Shown here: positions 9,449 to 13,116 of the stretch, one piece after another | How the letters are laid out: each line of letters starts with the position of its first letter | Position numbering within the stretch: position 1 is the stretch's first letter | NCBI GenBank assembly: GCA_036004665.1 | Contig: DASYRG010000017.1 | Span: forward strand, 1 to 13,116 | Length of the DNA: 13,116 nucleotides | Direction of reading: 5' to 3' | Source of the DNA: JACQGZ01 sp036004665 | GTDB taxonomy: Bacteria; Sysuimicrobiota; Sysuimicrobiia; Sysuimicrobiales; Humicultoraceae | Notes under the pieces: generated by a model | Seen by the model: the letters and a program-made list of their open reading frames with translations, nothing else | Databases searched by the model: none | What the model was told of the DNA's origin: nothing | Translations under genes and position numbers: made by a program

Positions 9449-10736
9449 AGGCTTCGTCCAGCAAGTCGATGAGGTGGACCACCCGCACCGGCACCTTGTG
9501 CCGGGCCGCCCCGTAGCGCAGCTGCAGCACGCAGCCGGGGTTGGGCGCGACGACCACCTCCGCGCCGGTGCGCCGGATCGCCTCCATCTTCTCCGCCAGC
9601 AGCGTCTGGGACATCTCCGGATGGGTGAGGTTGTAGATCCCGGCGCTGCCGCAGCAGCGGTCCGCCCCGTCCATCTCGGCAACGTCCGCGCCGAGCAGGC
9701 TCAGCAGCGCCCTCGGCTGCGCCCGCACCTTCTGTCCGTGCGCGAGGTGGCAGGGATCCTGGTAGGTGACGCGCAGAGGCGCCTCCGTTCGACGCGGCGG
9801 ATCGGCCCCAATCCCATCGAGGAACTCGGTGGCGTCCCGCGTCAGGGCCGCGACCTGCGCGGCCCGTCCCGCGTAAGCCTCGTCATCTTTGAGGAGATGA
9901 CCGTAGCCCTTCATCGTCGCGCCGCAGCCGGCCGCCGTCACGATGATCGCGTCCGGCGCCGCCGCCAGGAACGCATCGATATTGCGGCGGGCCATCGCCC
10001 GGGCGGACGCCGTCTCGCCGTTGTGGGCGCTGAGGGAGCCGCAGCAGATCTGGCCGGCGGGAGTAACCACCTCATATCCGTTGCGCTGGAGGACCCGCAC
10101 CGTGGCCTCCTGCACCTCGGGAAACATCACGCTCATCACGCAGCCAGACAGCAGCACCACTCGTCCGCGGGCAGCGCCCACGGCCGGATAGGCGCGGCCC
10201 GAGGGGAACGAGCGGGCCGGAACGGGCGGCAACAGCGCGGCCATCTCGCGGAACCGGCGCGGCAGCACCGCCGACGCCAGCCGGATGACCCCGAGCCCCT
10301 GGGCCAGATGTAGCAGCCGTGCGGCCACGCGCACTCTGCGGGGAGAGGGCAGCACCCGGCGGAGGACGAACCGAAGCACACCCCGCGCCACCGGCCCCCC
10401 GGGAGGACCAAGCAGCTCACGCGCCGCCTCGGCGATGCGGCCGTACTGCACGCCGGAGGGACAGACGGTCTCGCAGGCCCGGCACATCAGGCAGAGGTAG
10501 AGGTGGGAGGCGAAGCGCTCATTCGTCTCGATCCGCCCCTGAGATGCCGCCGCGACCAGATGAATGCGGCCGCGGGGGGACTCGGGTTCAAGCTGTGTTA
10601 CCCGGTAGGTCGGGCAGGCCTGCAGGCAAAATCCGCAGTGCACGCAGGCGTCGAGTTCGGGAATGCCGAGGGCGGCCAGACGCGGGTTGGCCGCTTCAGG
10701 GGGCTTGCGGATCAACTCGTGGACGTCGGTGCTCAC
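9435..10736 (-). CDS. glcF: Glycolate oxidase iron-sulfur subunit GlcF
   Basis: The 433-residue protein carries two ferredoxin-type [4Fe-4S] motifs: Cys31-Cys34-Cys37-Cys41 (CVHCGFCLQACP) and Cys82-Cys85-Cys88-Cys92 (CLMCRACETVCP). Two cysteine-rich CCG domains follow. Their paired cysteines are at 231-232 (QICCGSLSAHNGE) and 361-362 (DRCCGSAGIYNLTHPE), with partner cysteines at 199 (LSGCV), 271 (AAGCG), 329 (QDPCH) and 402 (NPGCV). This is the complete GlcF layout, and the subunit should carry electrons from the flavin subunits towards quinone. The chosen start is GTG 10736, 10 bases after the glcD stop. The frame is open further upstream into glcD, but those residues are Arg/Pro/Ser-rich and not family-like. 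No strong ribosome binding site precedes GTG 10736, so coupling to glcD translation is likely. Confidence 0.91.
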   Translation of the reverse strand: MSTDVHELIRKPPEAANPRLAALGIPELDACVHCGFCLQACPTYRVTQLEPESPRGRIHLVAAASQGRIETNERFASHLYLCLMCRACETVCPSGVQYGRIAEAARELLGPPGGPVARGVLRFVLRRVLPSPRRVRVAARLLHLAQGLGVIRLASAVLPRRFREMAALLPPVPARSFPSGRAYPAVGAARGRVVLLSGCVMSVMFPEVQEATVRVLQRNGYEVVTPAGQICCGSLSAHNGETASARAMARRNIDAFLAAAPDAIIVTAAGCGATMKGYGHLLKDDEAYAGRAAQVAALTRDATEFLDGIGADPPRRTEAPLRVTYQDPCHLAHGQKVRAQPRALLSLLGADVAEMDGADRCCGSAGIYNLTHPEMSQTLLAEKMEAIRRTGAEVVVAPNPGCVLQLRYGAARHKVPVRVVHLIDLLDEAYARS

Positions 10737-10746
10737 AGGAGCGCGG

Positions 10747-12183
10747 TCAGATCCAAAGGCCCGCGGGGATGCGCGCGGGCGCGCGCTGCGCTTCCCCGCA
10801 GCCGGGCGGCGTGGGGAACAGCTTGGCGGGATTGAAGCGGCCGGCGGGATCGAAGACACCCTTGATCGCCGCCATCGCCGCCAGATCGGCCGGAGAGAAG
10901 AGCCAGGACATGTAGGCGCGCTTCTCCAGACCGATCCCGTGCTCGCCGGTGAGGCTGCCGCCCGCGTCGACGCAGGCGCGCAGGATCGCCTCCCCCGCCG
11001 CGATCACCCGGTCCAATTCTCCTGCGTTCCGGAAGTCGAAGAGGATGTTGGGATGCAGATTGCCGTCGCCGGCGTGGAAGACGTTGGCGATCAGCACCCC
11101 GTGGTCCGCCGCGATCTCGCGGACCCGCCGCATGATTTCCGGCAGCCGGCTGCGCGGGACGACGCCGTCGTGCACGTAGTAACTCGGCGCCAGCGTGCCC
11201 ATCGCGCCGAAGGCAGATTTGCGGCCCTTCCATAGGACCGTCCGTTCGGCCTCGTCCGCGGCGACGCGCACCGCCCGCGCCCCGCGGCGCTCGCAGAGGA
11301 GGCGAAGGCGGGAGACCGCCTCGTCGACGTGCTCGCGCACCCCCTCCACCTCGATGAGCAGCACGGCGGCCGCGTCGAGGGGAAAGCCCAGCGCCAGCCC
11401 CCGCTCCACCGCCCGGATGGTCACGTCGTCCATCATCTCCAGGGCAGCCGGGATGATGCCGGCCGCGGTGACGTCCGTGACGGTCTGGGTGGCCGCGTCG
11501 AAGTCATCAAAGATCGCCAGCATCGTCCCCACCGCCTCGCGCGCCGCCATCAACCGCACGATCGCCTTGGTGACGATGCCCAGGGTGCCCTCCGATCCGA
11601 CGAACAGGCCGACCAGGTCGTAGCCTGGGGTGTCGGGGACGCGCCCGCCGAGGGTGACCACGCTGCCGTCGGCGAGCACGACCTCCACCCCCAGGACGTG
11701 GTTGACCGTGACGCCGTAGGCAAGCGTGTGCGGGCCGCCGGAATTGTTGGCCACGTTGCCGCCGATGGAGCACGCGGCCTGGCTGCTGGGATCGGGCGCG
11801 TAGAAGAGGCCGTGGGGCGCTACCGCCTTGCTCACGTCGAGGTTGACGACGCCCGGCTCCAGCACGGCGACGCGATTGGCGACGTCGACCTCGAGAATGC
11901 GGTTCATCCGGGCCAGCGTGAGCACGATGCCGCCCTCGGCCGGGACGGCGCCGCCCGCCAGCCCGGTCCCCGCCCCTCGGGGCACGATGGGAACGCCTGC
12001 GGCCGCGGCCAACCGCACGACGCCCGCGACCTCCTCGGTCGAGGCGGGGAGCACGACGATCTGGGGCATCACCCGCATGAACGACCCGTCCTGCTCGTAG
12101 ACGACGACGTCCTCGGGCGCGGTCAGGACGTAGGCGGGGCCGACCAGGCGGCGGAGATCCTCAAGGAGGAGCTTGGTGGGCAC
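10747..12183 (-). CDS. glcD: Glycolate oxidase catalytic FAD subunit GlcD
   Basis: The 478-residue flavoprotein is the likely catalytic subunit oxidising glycolate to glyoxylate. An FAD_binding_4 domain spans about residues 38-215, with PRGAGTGLAGGAVP (68-81), a CSIGGNVANNSGGPHTLAYG stretch (138-157) and FVGSEGTLGIVTKAIVRL (194-211). The FAD-oxidase C-terminal domain follows, with FHAGDGNLHPN (369-379, metal/substrate His region), TGEHGIGLEKR (412-422) and FDPAGRFNPAKLFP (444-457). Length and motif order match GlcD. D-lactate and other D-2-hydroxyacid dehydrogenases share this fold; the linked glcF and glcE genes favour glycolate oxidase. The start GTG 12183 is the first possible one, since an in-frame TAG lies 15 bases upstream. 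A good Shine-Dalgarno match (GGGAGG, minus strand, 12220-12215) is 31 bases away, too far for normal use. This is the first gene of the minus-strand cluster. Confidence 0.92.
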   Translation of the reverse strand: MPTKLLLEDLRRLVGPAYVLTAPEDVVVYEQDGSFMRVMPQIVVLPASTEEVAGVVRLAAAAGVPIVPRGAGTGLAGGAVPAEGGIVLTLARMNRILEVDVANRVAVLEPGVVNLDVSKAVAPHGLFYAPDPSSQAACSIGGNVANNSGGPHTLAYGVTVNHVLGVEVVLADGSVVTLGGRVPDTPGYDLVGLFVGSEGTLGIVTKAIVRLMAAREAVGTMLAIFDDFDAATQTVTDVTAAGIIPAALEMMDDVTIRAVERGLALGFPLDAAAVLLIEVEGVREHVDEAVSRLRLLCERRGARAVRVAADEAERTVLWKGRKSAFGAMGTLAPSYYVHDGVVPRSRLPEIMRRVREIAADHGVLIANVFHAGDGNLHPNILFDFRNAGELDRVIAAGEAILRACVDAGGSLTGEHGIGLEKRAYMSWLFSPADLAAMAAIKGVFDPAGRFNPAKLFPTPPGCGEAQRAPARIPAGLWI

Positions 12184-12262
12184 TGTGGTGGTGTACTTCT
12201 ACGGCCGCCGCACACCTCCCGCGCCCGCCGCGACCTGCTGGCAGGAACGCCCTTTTGTCGAC

Positions 12263-12284
12263 GCGAAGGTCGTTGAGACTTCGC
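12263..12284. promoter_or_regulatory. Inverted repeat, candidate operator
   Basis: GCGAAG and CTTCGC are perfect inverted arms separated by 10 bases (22 bases overall), about 80 bases from each start codon. The size and position suit a dimeric repressor or activator acting on both divergent genes. The arms are short and no regulator gene is in the window, so this is only a candidate. Confidence 0.3.
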
Positions 12285-12335
12285 CTCCATTCCTCGTGAC
12301 AGTGCCGTGACGGCTTCTCACACCTCGTGGTGCGC

Positions 12336-12340
12336 GGAGG
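12336..12340 (+). promoter_or_regulatory. Shine-Dalgarno sequence of the aldehyde dehydrogenase gene
   Basis: GGAGG lies 4 bases before ATG 12345, which fixes this ATG as the start of the dehydrogenase. Confidence 0.7.
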
Positions 12341-12344
12341 TCTG

Positions 12345-13116
12345 ATGGAGAACAGCTGGCGGCTCTTCATTGGTGGCGCCTGGGTTGAAGCGACAGGGGG
12401 CGGATGGATGGCCGTCCGCAACCCCGCCACCGGCGAAAGCGTGGCCGAGATCCCCGACGGCGGTCCGGAGGACATCCGGCGCGCGGTCGACGCCGCCGCA
12501 GAAGCCTTCCCCCACTGGGCCGCTCTCCCCGCTCTCGTGCGAGGTCGCGTGCTGCTACGCCTGCGCGACCTGATGACCGAGCGCCGGGACGACCTGGCCC
12601 GGCTGATCACCCAGGAGAACGGCAAACCCTTCGAAGAGGCCAGGCGGGAAGTCGCCTTCGCCACCGCGTATTTTGGCTGGTTTGCCGAAGAGGCCCGGCG
12701 CGTCTACGGGGAGATCGTCCCGCCCCCTACGCCCACGAAGCGCCTCTGGGTGCTGCGCCAGCCCATCGGCGTGGTCGCCGCCATCACCCCCTGGAACTTC
12801 CCGGCGACCATGGTCACGCGCAAGATCGCCCCGGCGCTGGCCGCCGGTTGCGCCGTCGTACTCAAGCCGGCCTCCGCGACCCCCTTGACCGCGCTCATGA
12901 TCGCCCGCCTGTTCGCCGAGGCGGGCGGTCCGCCGGGGATCTTCAACGTGGTCGTCGGTCGCCGCTCCGGGGAGCTCGGCCAGGCGTTCCTCGATCATCC
13001 CGCGGTGCGCAAGATCGCCTTTACCGGTTCCACGGAGGTGGGCAAGCGGCTCATGGCGGGCGCCGCGGCGAGCCTCAAGCGCGTCTCCTTTGAACTGGGC
13101 GGGAACGCGCCCTTAA
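12345..13116 (+). CDS. NAD(P)-dependent aldehyde dehydrogenase, succinate-semialdehyde dehydrogenase type (3' end missing)
   Basis: The frame starts at ATG 12345 behind GGAGG and is still open at base 13116, so 257 residues of an expected 450-490 are seen. The family start LFIGGAWVEA (7-16) and NPATGE (26-31) are followed by the Rossmann cofactor domain with TPWNFP (148-153, Asn151 of the active site), KPAS (174-177, cofactor Lys174), FTGSTEVG (226-233) and the catalytic-base motif FELGGN (249-254, Glu250). The catalytic Cys, about 34 residues later, lies beyond the window. The wording AAITPWNFPATMVTRKIAPALAAG and ELGGNAPL is closest to GabD-type succinate-semialdehyde dehydrogenases, but glycolaldehyde and glutarate-semialdehyde enzymes look alike. 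It is divergent from glcD, hinting at linked control. The final bases TAA are out of frame and are not its stop. Confidence 0.88.
   Translation, partial: MENSWRLFIGGAWVEATGGGWMAVRNPATGESVAEIPDGGPEDIRRAVDAAAEAFPHWAALPALVRGRVLLRLRDLMTERRDDLARLITQENGKPFEEARREVAFATAYFGWFAEEARRVYGEIVPPPTPTKRLWVLRQPIGVVAAITPWNFPATMVTRKIAPALAAGCAVVLKPASATPLTALMIARLFAEAGGPPGIFNVVVGRRSGELGQAFLDHPAVRKIAFTGSTEVGKRLMAGAAASLKRVSFELGGNAPL

Larger units (their letters stand above)
12184..12344. promoter_or_regulatory. Divergent intergenic region between glcD and the aldehyde dehydrogenase gene
   Basis: This 161-base gap must hold the promoters for both the minus-strand glc cluster and the plus-strand dehydrogenase. I see no convincing sigma-70 -35/-10 pair on either strand. 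Visible structure is an inverted repeat (GCGAAG 12263-12268 with CTTCGC 12279-12284), a direct repeat of CGTGAC (12295-12300 and 12306-12311, spaced 11 bases, about one helical turn), and a T-run (12253-12256). Any of these could be regulator contacts. Confidence 0.5.

Noticed and set aside
9449..9682. Upstream extension of glcE
   Set aside because: It lies wholly inside glcF in another frame and consists of Arg/Pro/Ser-rich sequence; the ATG at 9448 gives a family-like N-terminus.
9048..10313. 421-codon plus-strand frame opposite glcE and glcF
   Set aside because: It is a shadow of two genes with intact cofactor motifs; composition is Arg/His/Pro-rich with no recognisable domain.
10737..10859. 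Upstream extension of glcF into glcD
   Set aside because: The 41 extra residues are low-complexity and overlap the conserved C-terminus of GlcD. GTG 10736 fits family length and follows the glcD stop.
11329..12276. 315-codon plus-strand frame opposite glcD, reaching the divergent intergenic region
   Set aside because: It is a shadow of glcD, very rich in His, Asp and Gly, with no domain and no ribosome binding site seen.
13114..13116. TAA at the right edge as a stop codon for the aldehyde dehydrogenase
   Set aside because: It is out of frame: the codon in frame is TTA at 13113-13115 (Leu of GGNAPL). The gene is cut by the window edge.

Overview
The window is a GC-rich (by eye about two thirds G+C), densely coded stretch of a bacterial chromosome. 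It holds nine genes: seven complete, one cut by the left edge and one cut by the right edge. All are recognisable membrane, redox or central-carbon genes. No tRNA, rRNA, CRISPR array, insertion sequence, integrase, phage gene or toxin-antitoxin pair is visible. The organism is probably a high-GC free-living or environmental bacterium. GC content, frequent GTG starts and the gene set do not allow a phylum to be named, and nothing looks recently transferred.

Layout. (1) Bases 1-786, plus: 3' part of a YihY/BrkB-family membrane protein. It converges on glgX (872-2998, minus), a GH13 glycogen debranching enzyme, and a long two-step hairpin (802-857) fills the gap between them. (2) 2999-3112: divergent intergenic region between glgX and a Mn-type superoxide dismutase gene (about 3113-3760, plus). 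sodA ends in a canonical intrinsic terminator whose T-run stops three bases before the ATG of an SLC13-type permease with two internal RCK_C/TrkA-C domains (3815-5599, plus). (3) 12183 down to 5538, minus: five tightly packed genes read in the order glcD, glcF, glcE, an M50 site-2 protease with CBS domains, and zwf. Gaps are +10, -14, +69 and -4 bases, so this is probably one transcription unit, possibly split by a hairpin between glcE and the protease gene. zwf runs 62 bases into the convergent permease gene. (4) 12184-12344: divergent intergenic region, followed by the 5' part of an NAD(P)-dependent aldehyde dehydrogenase of succinate-semialdehyde dehydrogenase type (12345 to the right edge, plus).

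How the genes may work together. GlcD, GlcF and GlcE together form a glycolate oxidase that oxidises glycolate to glyoxylate and passes electrons to the membrane quinone pool. The divergent aldehyde dehydrogenase could supply a carboxylate, possibly glycolate from glycolaldehyde, but this is inference. Zwf opens the oxidative pentose phosphate route and makes NADPH, and GlgX mobilises glycogen, so several genes concern carbon and redox supply. They are not one recognised pathway island. I see no strong candidate for a new biological system. The points worth a second look are regulatory or structural: the 802-857 hairpin, the terminator abutting the permease start codon, the zwf 3' overlap, the protease-zwf coupling, the glcD/aldehyde dehydrogenase divergent region, and the two-RCK_C permease. 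The largest stretch without a gene is 161 bases (12184-12344).
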